Both the position numbers and the translations under genes were made by a program. A DNA stretch of 64,000 nt from Gammaproteobacteria bacterium (lineage in GTDB: Bacteria > Pseudomonadota > Gammaproteobacteria > Pseudomonadales > Azotimanducaceae), in NCBI GenBank assembly GCA_009841635.1, contig VXLJ01000042.1, positions 1-64,000 of the forward strand. Reading direction: 5' to 3'. The notes under the pieces were generated by a model. The model searched no databases, was not told where the DNA came from, and saw nothing but the letters and a program-made list of their open reading frames with translations. Shown here piece by piece: positions 1-8,868 of the stretch (the stretch's first letter is position 1; each line of letters begins with the position of its first letter).

Positions 1-177
1 AGTGCATTCGGGAATCCCGCACGAGTAACGAACCTCCTGCCTTTACGAACGTTTTCGATTAATTTGCTGCTTTTTTGGTCGTTTTAATAGGTTTCGTGGT
101 AGACGGAGCTTTGGATCTACCCTACTCGTTGTTGTCCTAAATTTCTGTGGCACCCTGATAACCAAGGCCGCCAAGCC
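1..177. other. Intergenic DNA at window start
   Basis: No coding region can be supported here. A short inverted repeat (five-base arms around one base) lies at positions 9-19. On the minus strand a lysine/threonine-rich reading frame ends in TAA near position 60, but a stop codon upstream limits it to about 20 codons, so it is not called as a gene. Confidence 0.4.
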
Positions 178-1233
178 TCACAATTTGATTGTCTCTAGCA
201 TTTCTTGGTGAATTTCCTGCCACGCTTGATTTAGATTCAAGGTTCGCGCTTGTATCCGAAATCCCTCTAGCTCAACGTCTGCCCTTAAAGGACTATCCAC
301 TTCAGGATACAACAGGATGCCTTCATGCTTTGGTCCATGTGGATTCGTCGCCTGTCGATTACGAAGATAAGCTAGCAGCTGATAAAGATTGACCGAGTGC
401 AGTTTTCGAGCGTACTGGTCTGATCCTCTCGTAACCGCATGTCGGTAGTACTTTGTGTCAAGAATAATTCGCCTCTCCTCGGATTCGAGTATCACATCTG
501 CAAACATAGAAGGGATTAAGGCATTACTTGCTTCATCCTTCGATGCCTTCTGACCCCACTCGATCTCTGTTTGTCCTTTAATTGCAAATTCTTGTTGTTC
601 ACGCTTAAAAAACTCGATTACAAAACGCTCAAATAGCCGCCACATTTGGATGTCGTTCTGTCGAAAATCATAAAAAGGTGTAGAGCCAGCATCCTCATCT
701 ACTAGTGAGTTTTCATACAACATTTGACAAATTGCAATCAAAAATCTGTAAAGCCGAGAATTTCCACTAATTTGAATATGACTGAACGTATTACCTATCA
801 GCCGAATATCTGAAACATCTCGTAGCCGCAGCAGTGCCCAATGTACGTCCTTCTTTATCCTACCATCTAAGTTTGAGTCACCATCAACTAAAAGTTTCAA
901 CGTTGCTCGAAGAATCTGGTTAGGCAAGACGTCAGCGGACAATTCGTCGTATTCACATACGGTTCTACCGTGTATTTGGATTGAACGCTTGATCGTCTCA
1001 CTGAGCTTAAGCTTGCCTCGAATCCCAACGTATTCCTCCTCAGAAAAAATATAGCCACGCTCAAGGCCTCGCCTGACTAAATGATTGACACCACTGGAAA
1101 GTAGCTTGCCTAAAAGATCTTTTGTATGAGTTAATTCTTTAAGCGACTCTAATTTCGAGACAGTCTGCTCTTGTATGAACCCCCATGCGTAACAGAGCAA
1201 GTAATAGACATTTAGAATTGGAATATCTTTCAA
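178..1233 (-). CDS. mcrC: McrC-like nuclease subunit of McrBC restriction system
   Basis: This is the endonuclease subunit that acts with the McrB motor; McrBC systems cleave DNA carrying modified cytosines. At 351 residues it has the usual McrC length. The N-terminal two thirds are helical and match the McrC pattern. A PD-(D/E)XK nuclease core is visible around residues 240-265, with an aspartate in FADVIL and a following DTKYY motif that supplies the second acidic residue and the lysine. It starts 2 bp after the mcrB stop, so the two are cotranscribed. The nuclease residues are intact, so the protein looks functional. The modification recognised cannot be told from McrC. Confidence 0.9.
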   Translation of the reverse strand: MKDIPILNVYYLLCYAWGFIQEQTVSKLESLKELTHTKDLLGKLLSSGVNHLVRRGLERGYIFSEEEYVGIRGKLKLSETIKRSIQIHGRTVCEYDELSADVLPNQILRATLKLLVDGDSNLDGRIKKDVHWALLRLRDVSDIRLIGNTFSHIQISGNSRLYRFLIAICQMLYENSLVDEDAGSTPFYDFRQNDIQMWRLFERFVIEFFKREQQEFAIKGQTEIEWGQKASKDEASNALIPSMFADVILESEERRIILDTKYYRHAVTRGSDQYARKLHSVNLYQLLAYLRNRQATNPHGPKHEGILLYPEVDSPLRADVELEGFRIQARTLNLNQAWQEIHQEMLETIKL

Positions 1234-1235
1234 GA

Positions 1236-2897
1236 TTATTCTCTTATTCTTAACTTATTCACTTCCGCTTCCGCTTTAACGGGATCATCAAACCAATATT
1301 CACGCAGCAAGGGTGCGATCTGGGATTTCACAATACCTTCATACCATGTCTCATCAGGATTTTCGATAGATGGCACAAAAAAGCTGTGTCCGATTTCATA
1401 ACCTTCTCCAAGTTCTTTGTCATCGCTAATTGTCTTGTTGAGATCTTGCATGCAATCGCAAATCTTTTCAATCAGAGCTTGACTGACTTTCTTATTCAAC
1501 AAAAAATCTTGAAGTCTCTTGCAGCTTGACTTTACACTAAAGGCTGGCCTTAGAGTCTCAAATGCAAAGCGTCGCCTTAGTGCATAGTCGACGACCGCCA
1601 AGGAACGATCCGCAGTATTCATCATGCCAAGAATGTGAACATTATCAGGTACATAGAATTGTTTATCCGAATAGGTTAACGCTACAGCATATTCACTGCT
1701 TCTTTTATCTGATTCAATGAGCATTAGGAGTTCGCCGAATATTCTAGACAGGTTTCCTCTATTGATCTCATCGATAATAAAGACAAAAGGACTCGCGCTA
1801 TCTCGCGCACGTTCGCAAAACTTATAAAACACACCGTCGTTCAATCTAAATCCATCTTCGCCTGGTTTATATCCTTGCACAAAATCCTCATAGGCATAGG
1901 ATTGGTGGAACTGTACCATCGCAATTTGGTCCGAATCACCTGCCACCGTAATCGATTTAGCAATCCTATTGGCAATAAAAGTTTTTCCCGTTCCAGGCGC
2001 GCCTTGCAGAATTAGATTTTTACTCGTCTTCAGCACTTCGACTAGTCGTTCAAACTCATTAACTGGGAGAAACAAATCCTGGTGCAGATCATCCACTCGA
2101 CCAGGTCCGTGGACATTTTTCCACATGTTTATGATAGGTTGATCGTAGAATGAAAGGTCATCGAATTGAGGTGTAAGCCCTTCGCGAACCTCACATATCG
2201 CTCTATCAACTTCGATGGCATTTTTTAAATCTATTGGTTCTTTGCCATAGAGTTTTTCAACTATGTTTCGTTTATTACTTGTCGATGCTATCGGCTCAAA
2301 GTCGTCGGGAAATAGCAAGTACAAAAGCACATGCCTAAACATGCGATTCTTCGCAATTTCGTGCCCGTCCACCCACTTAGCGAACTCCCATGGTTTACAG
2401 ATTAAGCTTTCTTGATGTGAAGTTTCAAATTCGTACCAAGATTTCATGATAGTTACGAAAAATTGATATTCCTTCCACGCCAAATTGGCGTACGCAGTCC
2501 CGGTATTAGCTATCCCTGCACTTAAAACAGAATCACTCAATCGCTCATGATCGCTTTCTAGTTCTTCCCCAGACCAACGCCAAATCTCACAAATGCGCTC
2601 TTTTTTGGATTCCGCTTTCATCGATCCCTTAGCTTGAATAAGGTGGTACAACCACGCCATTTCTGCCCACAGTTGACTAATCTCTGGGCTACCCCCCTCG
2701 AGTTGTCGACGCAACTTATTTAGAAAGGAATCACTCCCCGTATCTGGTCTACTCACATAACATTCATATAACTCGTCGAAGAATTTACTGTTCCATAAAA
2801 AAGAACCGGAAAACAAAGATTTTTGACCAAGTAGGCACGTTTGTTTCCAATATTCAGCTTGCTGTAAAACTATCGTTTGTATGTTTTCTTCGGTCAT
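1236..2897 (-). CDS. mcrB: McrB-like AAA+ GTPase of McrBC restriction system
   Basis: This is the NTP-driven translocase and recognition subunit of an McrBC system. The C-terminal half is the AAA+ motor: Walker A GAPGTGKT near residue 300, Walker B FVFIIDEINRG near 374, and the McrB signature MNTADRS near 425, the motif linked to GTP use in this family. The first 280 or so residues form a separate module with a conserved-looking stretch around YLLFPDDFE. It is unlike the short methylcytosine-binding N-terminus of E. coli McrB, so the target may differ. ATG start. It heads the two-gene operon; a 185-bp gap separates it from the amidohydrolase gene. Confidence 0.9.
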   Translation of the reverse strand: MTEENIQTIVLQQAEYWKQTCLLGQKSLFSGSFLWNSKFFDELYECYVSRPDTGSDSFLNKLRRQLEGGSPEISQLWAEMAWLYHLIQAKGSMKAESKKERICEIWRWSGEELESDHERLSDSVLSAGIANTGTAYANLAWKEYQFFVTIMKSWYEFETSHQESLICKPWEFAKWVDGHEIAKNRMFRHVLLYLLFPDDFEPIASTSNKRNIVEKLYGKEPIDLKNAIEVDRAICEVREGLTPQFDDLSFYDQPIINMWKNVHGPGRVDDLHQDLFLPVNEFERLVEVLKTSKNLILQGAPGTGKTFIANRIAKSITVAGDSDQIAMVQFHQSYAYEDFVQGYKPGEDGFRLNDGVFYKFCERARDSASPFVFIIDEINRGNLSRIFGELLMLIESDKRSSEYAVALTYSDKQFYVPDNVHILGMMNTADRSLAVVDYALRRRFAFETLRPAFSVKSSCKRLQDFLLNKKVSQALIEKICDCMQDLNKTISDDKELGEGYEIGHSFFVPSIENPDETWYEGIVKSQIAPLLREYWFDDPVKAEAEVNKLRIRE

Positions 2898-3082
2898 AGA
2901 TACCAGTACCCTAGATAAATGAAACTGACGGAATTATGATGATCTCGTCAAGCCTAGTGGCGTAGTTAATTTAGAGTCTTAGGCTCGCACCGCACCGAAC
3001 TCGAAATATAACGTGTGAAAACTCGGTTTCGATAAAGTCTCAGATTCCGATCGAAAAAAACTCTTACAGTGATTGCCGTATG

Positions 3083-4276
3083 CTATTGTGGCATCCCTTC
3101 AAGTTGAGCGCGTTCCCAAGCTCTGATTTTTGGGACTGCCGAATCAAAAATTCGTTCGTAATTCGCGAAATTCACCTGGTTATACGTCTCTTCATCTAAG
3201 CGTTGCCACAACGGTTTATAGACTTCAAACGTATTGACATATGCTTGCCAATCCCGTGGTGCTACTGAGTCTGTCCCGAACAAGAATCGAGTTGGGTGCT
3301 TTTCAATGAGCGCCGCCCAAGCGTCGATCGATTTATCGTCTTGTACGACGTAAAGAGCAACTTCATCCCACGAAATATCGAGCATAACATTATCAAAGCG
3401 ATTGTCACTGAGTAATGAGTCTAGCAACGCTAGGTGCTTAGCTGCCGGTGCGACAAAACGGCCTAGACCTGTATGCGCCCAAATGATTGAGGCGTCCTGG
3501 TGTTTGACGAGTAGACGTACGAGATCGTCATAGTGAACGGGGTGTTCAGCTTCGCGCACCATGTCAATATCACAATGCAATATCGCAACTAGACCTATCT
3601 CAGCAACCGCTTCAAAAATGCGATCCAATGCCGGATTGGTCAAGCTAGCAGTGTGACCCGCAACCTTGGCGGACACAAATTCCTTGTGCACGCTGAACTC
3701 ACCAATGCCTGAGAAAACGCCTGGGTACGTGAGCAGCACTCTACGAATATGGTCCGCCGCATACATGTCTGTCGGGTTGAACCCAGTGATCATGGGGTCG
3801 ACGCGAGCCTGAAGTTCATCGTTTAGAGACAAATACTCTTGGGCGATCATCGCGTCGACGAACGAGTAGTAATAGAGCGCTGCGTCGGATAGCAAGTAGT
3901 AATTTGGCGCTCGTTCACCTGAGACGAAATAGTCCCATTTCTGCTGCAGAGGAATGCCGAACATCGCGACTCTCCCAACGCGGCCGCCCACCATTTGAAA
4001 GAACTCTTTCGCTGAAATTCCTCGCTGAATGTAGTTCGTCAAATGGAAGTGAACGTCGTGAAAGTGTGGGTGATCTTGGATACTAGGTTGACGCTCGGCT
4101 CCGGCTAGCTCTGCCGCGTGCAAAGTTGCGCAGTATTGCCAAATAACGAGCAAAAGAAGAACAACTAACGTGCGCCGAAGTCGTGGTATTCGGCTACTCG
4201 ATTTCAAAGCCAGAATGAGTGAATTCCAATGCTGTATTGTCGAAGCTGACACGAGGCTGCGAAAATTTGTATGCAA
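3083..4276 (-). CDS. Exported amidohydrolase (amidohydrolase_2/TIM-barrel metal hydrolase)
   Basis: A metal-dependent hydrolase or decarboxylase of the amidohydrolase-2 group (397 residues). A hydrophobic segment at about residues 33-52, preceded by arginines, looks like a signal peptide or membrane anchor, so the enzyme probably acts outside the cytoplasm. The metal-binding pattern is readable: DVHFH near 77, IGEF near 195, HCD near 235, WAHTG near 267 and FGTDS near 335. The first ATG leaves a 30-residue polar extension before the hydrophobic stretch, so a later start is possible. It stands alone; the substrate cannot be inferred. Confidence 0.75.
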   Translation of the reverse strand: MHTNFRSLVSASTIQHWNSLILALKSSSRIPRLRRTLVVLLLLVIWQYCATLHAAELAGAERQPSIQDHPHFHDVHFHLTNYIQRGISAKEFFQMVGGRVGRVAMFGIPLQQKWDYFVSGERAPNYYLLSDAALYYYSFVDAMIAQEYLSLNDELQARVDPMITGFNPTDMYAADHIRRVLLTYPGVFSGIGEFSVHKEFVSAKVAGHTASLTNPALDRIFEAVAEIGLVAILHCDIDMVREAEHPVHYDDLVRLLVKHQDASIIWAHTGLGRFVAPAAKHLALLDSLLSDNRFDNVMLDISWDEVALYVVQDDKSIDAWAALIEKHPTRFLFGTDSVAPRDWQAYVNTFEVYKPLWQRLDEETYNQVNFANYERIFDSAVPKIRAWERAQLEGMPQ

Positions 4277-4540
4277 TGCCTGAAATTATTGGCATGCAAA
4301 TCTTTTAGCAGCGAGCACGCTGAGCATTTCCATATCAAATCACATTCAGCTGCCCTTCACTGCTGTTCTCACTGGACGGGCCTTTCGATGCAGAACTACC
4401 AACGAACTGACGGATTATTTAACTGCTTGGTAACTATGCACTGGGGCACATAAGGTGAGCAACTTTAGATTGAGTAAGGGTTAGAGAACATGTACGTAAA
4501 TTTACCGCCACTAGCAATTCATACTGAATACGCCTGAGAA

Positions 4541-5653
4541 ATGGAGTTACAGACGGATAAGGAATTAAAGCCGATTCCTATATGGTCAAAGATTGTGTGC
4601 TGGCCGTTCGGGGTCTTTTTCGCTTCGGCAGGTATTCTCGCTACATTAGCTGATCCACGCAATGTGGGCGTGAGTCTTGCGGCGCTAGCCATCGGCTGCA
4701 TGTTGATTCCACCAATTCGGTTATTCACGGCCGAAAAAACTGGTATCGAGATCCCAACGTGGGGACGCTGTCTACTCTTTTTTACACTTTTATCCTTGAT
4801 GTTAACTTTGATGCCAGCGCCAGAAGAGAACAGCCTTACTACTCAAATCGACGCAACTGATCCAGAAGCGGCAATCAGCATGCCAAATGTAGCGGATTTG
4901 ATCGAAAAAACAAAAGAAGAAGAACCGGCTTGTATACCACAAGCACTTTCTCTTCATGCACGCCATACGAAGAAGCTATACGACGAGCTTCAGTCCTTTA
5001 AAGATGAAACCCAGTTTCTCGATCGCGGCTTTGTGATAGGCGGGCCGTATAACGACTGGCAAACTCGCACACGATCACTTGACGACACATTGACCATAAG
5101 TGATGAACTCACCGTACAGGATGAATTCGGTATTACACCAACTGATCTGCTCATGTTGGGTCTTTCTTACGTCGCCAATTCTGAATCCGAAATCTATCGG
5201 TACGAAAAAGCGATTGCGGATGCAACGACGCGTTTGCAATGTACCGCTAGCGAATCGAATACAGCTCGCATGGTGAAAGCTAGCACAGAAGCGCGAGATA
5301 GATGGGTTTCGCCAGTAAATCGTGCCCCAGCCGATGCCGACGACTTCGATGAAAAGGTCATCAATCCTTGCCTTCAAGTAGCAATAGATGCGAATCCAGC
5401 ACTACGCGGTCAAATATTCCCATGGGCACTGCGAAATACCTACCCAGAGACATTCGAGACCATGGAATCACTACTTCGCGAAGCGTGGGAAATAGAAGCG
5501 AAGCCAATCTGGGACGAATCTAATCGTTCCGAGCGAGCTAAAGCGATACTCTTCAAATACATCCTGAACAATTGCATAGCCGGTGTAAAAGGCGGCTCGC
5601 GAACAGAATTGCCAGATGCGGAACTGCTGGAATTGCTATCGACTCCTCAATGA
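4541..5653 (+). CDS. Unknown membrane protein with helical C-terminal domain
   Basis: I do not recognise this 370-residue protein. The N-terminus has three hydrophobic segments at roughly residues 13-35, 42-58 and 67-84, which would put it in the inner membrane. The rest (about 90-370) is soluble, acidic and predicted helical by eye, with repeated acidic/basic patches and a few scattered cysteines. Codon use resembles the chromosomal backbone more than the GC-rich DNA that follows. It starts at ATG; the following gene is on the opposite strand. An accessory or stress function is possible but nothing in the sequence decides it. Confidence 0.6.
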   Translation: MELQTDKELKPIPIWSKIVCWPFGVFFASAGILATLADPRNVGVSLAALAIGCMLIPPIRLFTAEKTGIEIPTWGRCLLFFTLLSLMLTLMPAPEENSLTTQIDATDPEAAISMPNVADLIEKTKEEEPACIPQALSLHARHTKKLYDELQSFKDETQFLDRGFVIGGPYNDWQTRTRSLDDTLTISDELTVQDEFGITPTDLLMLGLSYVANSESEIYRYEKAIADATTRLQCTASESNTARMVKASTEARDRWVSPVNRAPADADDFDEKVINPCLQVAIDANPALRGQIFPWALRNTYPETFETMESLLREAWEIEAKPIWDESNRSERAKAILFKYILNNCIAGVKGGSRTELPDAELLELLSTPQ

Positions 5654-6022
5654 CGATACTCTGAGAGGATTAAGTGGCCTAAGATTGAGTAAAACCAAAC
5701 CATTGCCAGTTGATTGGCGAGTCGAACAGTTGAATGGGGAAGCCAAAATTTAGCGTACCGTTTAGGTCGATTCTCCGCTGAAACAGCACCAACAACCTAG
5801 TCGGTATTTCGTATAGCAGGTGCGATGAGCCTGACTATGTTCACTTTCAGGAGGAGGCGCACTTTGGAGCTAAAGCAGGCGACAAGCTCAGCTCACAGCA
5901 AGTTGACCGTTTTACTCAATTTGGGCGAAACCTCGTCGTCAAGCGGCGTATGTGAAACAGCCAGAAGGCTCCTGAGGCGGCTGGTCACGAGGTTTCGCCA
6001 CCGCGTCACCTCGCGAGAAGGA
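5654..6022. other. Intergenic region at left edge of GC-rich stretch
   Basis: No gene is supported. Base composition shifts from balanced to GC-rich at about 5.85 kb. The only clear structure is the long-armed inverted repeat listed separately at 5924-5999. A plus-strand open frame at 5825-6112 has a low-complexity Arg/Ser-rich translation and is read as a shadow. Confidence 0.5.
5924..5999. repeat. 13-bp perfect inverted repeat with 50-bp structured loop
   Basis: Arms at 5924-5936 (GGCGAAACCTCGT) and 5987-5999 (its exact complement) enclose 50 bases. The loop itself has nested pairing (CAGCC with GGCTG). The element lies 23 bp beyond the stop of the minus-strand EEP gene. No T-tract follows either arm, so it is not a standard intrinsic terminator. 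It could be a transcript-end hairpin, a REP-like palindrome or a mobile-element relic. Confidence 0.6.
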
Positions 6023-6832
6023 TCAGCGGGACAGATCGATGTCAATCGCGATGCGGCATTGGTCGCTTGGACCCCACTCTTCTGGACTGTTCAGTGCTCG
6101 AGCGGAAACTGACTCGTGGAATCCGTGGGACGCAAACACATAGTCGAGCTGGTTCGCCGCCGACTCGGGGCGCTGTCGCGAGGTGTAGTAGGTTGGAACA
6201 TTCTCGCTGTCTGCAGGAAGACCCGAAGGAGCGGGATTGGCTTTTCTACCGTGGGGGTATCTAGGGCCAATGAACTGCAAGCCGAGGGCTTCGAGCCGAT
6301 CGAACACGCTTCGATCGCGTGCTGGTAGCGCGAGTCGGTTTGAGTCCAAGGCACCGTGGAAGAGGTTGAAATCGCCGGCGACGAGGATGCGATGGACCGT
6401 AAGATCGGGGTAGCCGATGAATGTGCTCAGGTCCGAAATGGCGCGGTGCGCCATGGCATCGGCATAACCTACTCGCCAGTTGGTGCGAGTTCGCGGATGC
6501 GGACGCTCCCAACGAGCGTAGACCGAGACCGCGACAAAAGGCTCGCCGCCGCGAGGTAGGACATGCGCCGCTGCGACGGTTCCTGGTGCGCTGACGGAGA
6601 TTTCGTCTCGAGTAGGTGGACGGCCTTGAGGGATGCGAGCAAGGTTGCGGACTTCAGCCCGTTCGGATAGCTTGACGACGTCCGCACCGCGAGAGTAGCT
6701 GCTTAGCTCCCAACCATTGGACGGCAAGTGAGCCTCCTGCAACAGTGCGATGTCGTAGTGAGACTCTCCGAGCAAATCGATTGCAACTCATCGGAGTCCG
6801 ATATTCCAGCTCACGATGTGGAGAACGGTCAC
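6023..6832 (-). pseudogene. EEP-family nuclease/phosphatase, broken by in-frame stop
   Basis: An endonuclease/exonuclease/phosphatase-fold protein. Family motifs are clear: SWNIGLR at the N-terminus, LLQEA (metal-binding Glu), GDFN, LDYVF and a C-terminal SDQ where the family has SDH. A TGA at 6788-6790 lies in frame between SWNIGLR and the remaining 250 codons; CGA or TGG there would restore a normal protein from a GTG at 6832. The catalytic histidine of the SDH motif is also changed to glutamine. Two independent lesions suggest a decayed gene. A shorter product could start at a TTG (6775) but would lack the first active-site strand. GC-rich like the DprA-like gene upstream. Confidence 0.75.
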
Positions 6833-7020
6833 ACGAGCCCCGGAGTGTGAGTAAAACGACATTGTCGCTTAGTCAAGATGCGGAATGTGCCCCCCGTTAG
6901 AGGTACTCGCGTCATGAGGAAGCAAAGCGAGTCATGTGGAATAGACAATCCATGCGAACCGCACTCCCGCTGAGTGTGCAGCCTCGGCGTACCAGATGCG
7001 GCTGTGCCACACTGTCCTGT

Positions 7021-8127
7021 CTAGATCCTGCAGGAGACTTTCTGCAGCCACGCTTCGTATTCCGACTCCTCACCCGTCGAACTGAGCACGAATCCTCCAG
7101 TACGGGCATCGTTCCCAATGGCCGCATTGCCGGTCGTGTCTCTCGAACCGTCATTAACGAACGCAGCCACGGGCTTTCTCTGTTCGCGAGCGAAGCGGTA
7201 CGCGTTCATCGCACCCCCGTCCACCTCCGATTGAACTACGACTACGCCCTGAACGAAGGCCACGATCAGCTTGTTGCGTTTGCGGAGCAGCAGCGACGAT
7301 GCGCGTTGCCCGAAACTGAACTCGGTGACGAACACCGCGTTTTTCTCCGCTAGTAGCTTCTGCCACAGCACTCGGTTCTCAGGCGGAAACACGTTGTCCA
7401 GTCCACAGGGCATCACGCAGACGGTCTTACCACCGGGCGCCAAAGCTCCCTGATGCCCAATGGAATCGGCGCCCATCGCGAATCCCGAGACCACCAACAC
7501 CCGTTGCTGCGCCGCAACCGCCGCGAATGCCCTGGCCGCGCTTGCGTAAGGCTCACGCGTGTTCCGTGAGCCGACCACGGCGACCGCAGACTCGCTCTCC
7601 CAGGCCGACGGATCGCCGCGCACATACAACACCGGCACTGGATTGTTGCTGGCGTACACGCGCTTCGGATACTCCAGGTCGCCATGCGTCAGAATCGAAG
7701 CGCCGATCGCCCGCGCACGCGCCATTTGATCCTCGGCCCGTGCCCGGACCGCCGCGAGGTCGGTGGCCGACAACGCCTCAATACCCCGCCGGAGCTTGTC
7801 GCCAGTTCGCCCTTTGAAGGGCAGTATCTCAGGGCGTGCCAAAACCGCCGATGGTTCGATGCCCGCCTCGTGGAGCGTCCGAAACTTAACCGGCCCGAAA
7901 CCCGAGACCCGCTCAAGCGCATATAGCGCTCCGAGTCGTGCGGCATCCGGAAGTACGCCACACTCGGCGTCCCAGCCCTCGGTTGCCCGGTCTCCGCCAA
8001 GCCTTTCCTCCAGCAGCAAGCGAATTGCCTCTGATCGTGACAGCCGCGGCATCCGACCCGCGCGCCAATCATCCAGTGCCCTCACGATTGCCTCATCCAG
8101 TCGTGTATCGATCCGTTGCGTCGTCAC
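7021..8127 (-). CDS. DprA/Smf-like protein with N-terminal ribbon-helix-helix domain
   Basis: A 368-residue protein of the DprA (Smf/DNA processing) family. Residues 1-45 match the ribbon-helix-helix DNA-binding fold (CopG/Arc-like, with RSEAIRLLLEERL). Residues about 65-130 resemble the helix-hairpin-helix/SAM-like domain of DprA. Residues about 175-340 are the DprA Rossmann core, with VVGSRN, SGFAMGAD, GLDNVFPPEN and RKRNKLI. The usual C-terminal winged helix is absent. GTG start with GAGAAG upstream. Housekeeping DprA has no RHH domain and usually sits in a different neighbourhood (near topA/sua5/def), so this is likely an acquired paralogue. It would act on DNA; role unknown, possibly defence or uptake. 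Confidence 0.8.
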   Translation of the reverse strand: MTTQRIDTRLDEAIVRALDDWRAGRMPRLSRSEAIRLLLEERLGGDRATEGWDAECGVLPDAARLGALYALERVSGFGPVKFRTLHEAGIEPSAVLARPEILPFKGRTGDKLRRGIEALSATDLAAVRARAEDQMARARAIGASILTHGDLEYPKRVYASNNPVPVLYVRGDPSAWESESAVAVVGSRNTREPYASAARAFAAVAAQQRVLVVSGFAMGADSIGHQGALAPGGKTVCVMPCGLDNVFPPENRVLWQKLLAEKNAVFVTEFSFGQRASSLLLRKRNKLIVAFVQGVVVVQSEVDGGAMNAYRFAREQRKPVAAFVNDGSRDTTGNAAIGNDARTGGFVLSSTGEESEYEAWLQKVSCRI

Positions 8128-8778
8128 TCGCTTCTCTAGTGCTCACCTGTCCAGGTCGCTTCTTTCGATTGCCACCCATAGCCATACAACTTACTGCGAC
8201 GCCTTTCCTTTGTTCTATTGCACCCGACCGGGATCCAGCTTCCAACCTGCCTGTCCAACTCGCCTGCAATCGGCTCGACTGAAGCGAGCTTTCGGACTGG
8301 GCAAGTACCAGTAAAACTACCCTCGCTCACCCGAACTCTCGTAATAGGGACGCGCATACCCCTGTCGTCTGTCCGTTGTTCATCACGCCGTCCGGCAGCA
8401 TCACGGTTCGTCCGCTAATGTCCGCTGCGTTCTTCTCGTTGAACCGGTTCTGCGAAGCGAGTTCCGTTTTCTGACGAACCTGAACCGCGCCGATCCCTCC
8501 TTTCTCTTCAGGAAGTCTGTCCTTATCGGAATTCCAAGCCGCCAACTCAGATGCCCGCCGGTTCGGGGTCAGTCAGCCTTTCATCGGCGTCACCGCGAAT
8601 CCGTGATCATGCCTCGGAAATTCTCGGGCCCTAAACAATGTCCCAAGACGGCAATACGGCACCTGCGTACGGGCAGTCGACCACCGAGTTACGAACCAAA
8701 GTTACGATAAGTAAAGTAATAGCTAGCTTCGACATGCCGAATTAAGCTCAAATATAACAAAGGACTACACGAGCTGGG
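8128..8778. other. Unassigned 650-bp GC-rich region between DprA-like gene and tRNA-Ser
   Basis: No gene can be supported with confidence. A minus-strand open frame of 72 codons at 8327-8545 has no recognisable motif. A perfect 10-bp palindrome GAACCGGTTC lies at 8453-8462. GC-rich composition continues to about 8.65 kb, then drops to AT-rich DNA next to the tRNA. The region could hold a decayed island gene, a noncoding RNA or an island border. Confidence 0.5.
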
Positions 8779-8867
8779 TGGCGGAGAGGGAGGGATTCGA
8801 ACCCTCGATAGGGATTGCCTATACTCCCTTAGCAGGGGAGCGCCTTCGACCACTCGGCCACCTCTCC
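8779..8867 (-). tRNA. tRNA-Ser (anticodon GCU)
   Basis: An 89-nt class II tRNA with encoded CCA. The acceptor GGAGAGG pairs with CCTCTCC, the variable arm is long as expected for serine, the T-loop is GGTTCGAATCC, and the anticodon loop in CCCTGCTAAGGG gives GCU, reading AGC/AGU. Its 3' end faces the GC-rich accessory stretch, a classic integration position. It lies 1 bp from the tRNA-Arg gene and in the same transcript as csrA in related genomes. Confidence 0.95.
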
Positions 8868-8868
8868 G

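Noticed and set aside
3027-3063. TTTCGAT/ATCGAAA inverted repeat next to an A-run as a terminator
   Set aside because: The T-run would come before the stem on the minus strand and the plus strand has A not T after it, so it fits neither direction.
4519-4728. Minus-strand open frame of 69 codons opposite the unknown membrane protein
   Set aside because: Antisense to a better frame with clear membrane segments; no ribosome binding site or motif.
5924-5999. Inverted repeat as an integron attC site
   Set aside because: No GTTRRRY/RYYYAAC core sites and no integrase or cassette array in view.
7527-8314. Several plus-strand open frames of 80-180 codons across the DprA-like gene
   Set aside because: Arg/Ser/Pro-rich translations opposite a gene with clear family motifs; shadows caused by high GC.
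8327-8545. Minus-strand open frame of 72 codons upstream of the DprA-like gene
   Set aside because: No recognisable domain, no strong ribosome binding site, and chance open frames are common in this GC-rich DNA.
1-8778. Direct repeat of the tRNA-Ser 3' end marking an integrated island
   Set aside because: No second copy of the GGGATTCGAACCCT region was found in the window, so attachment sites are not called.
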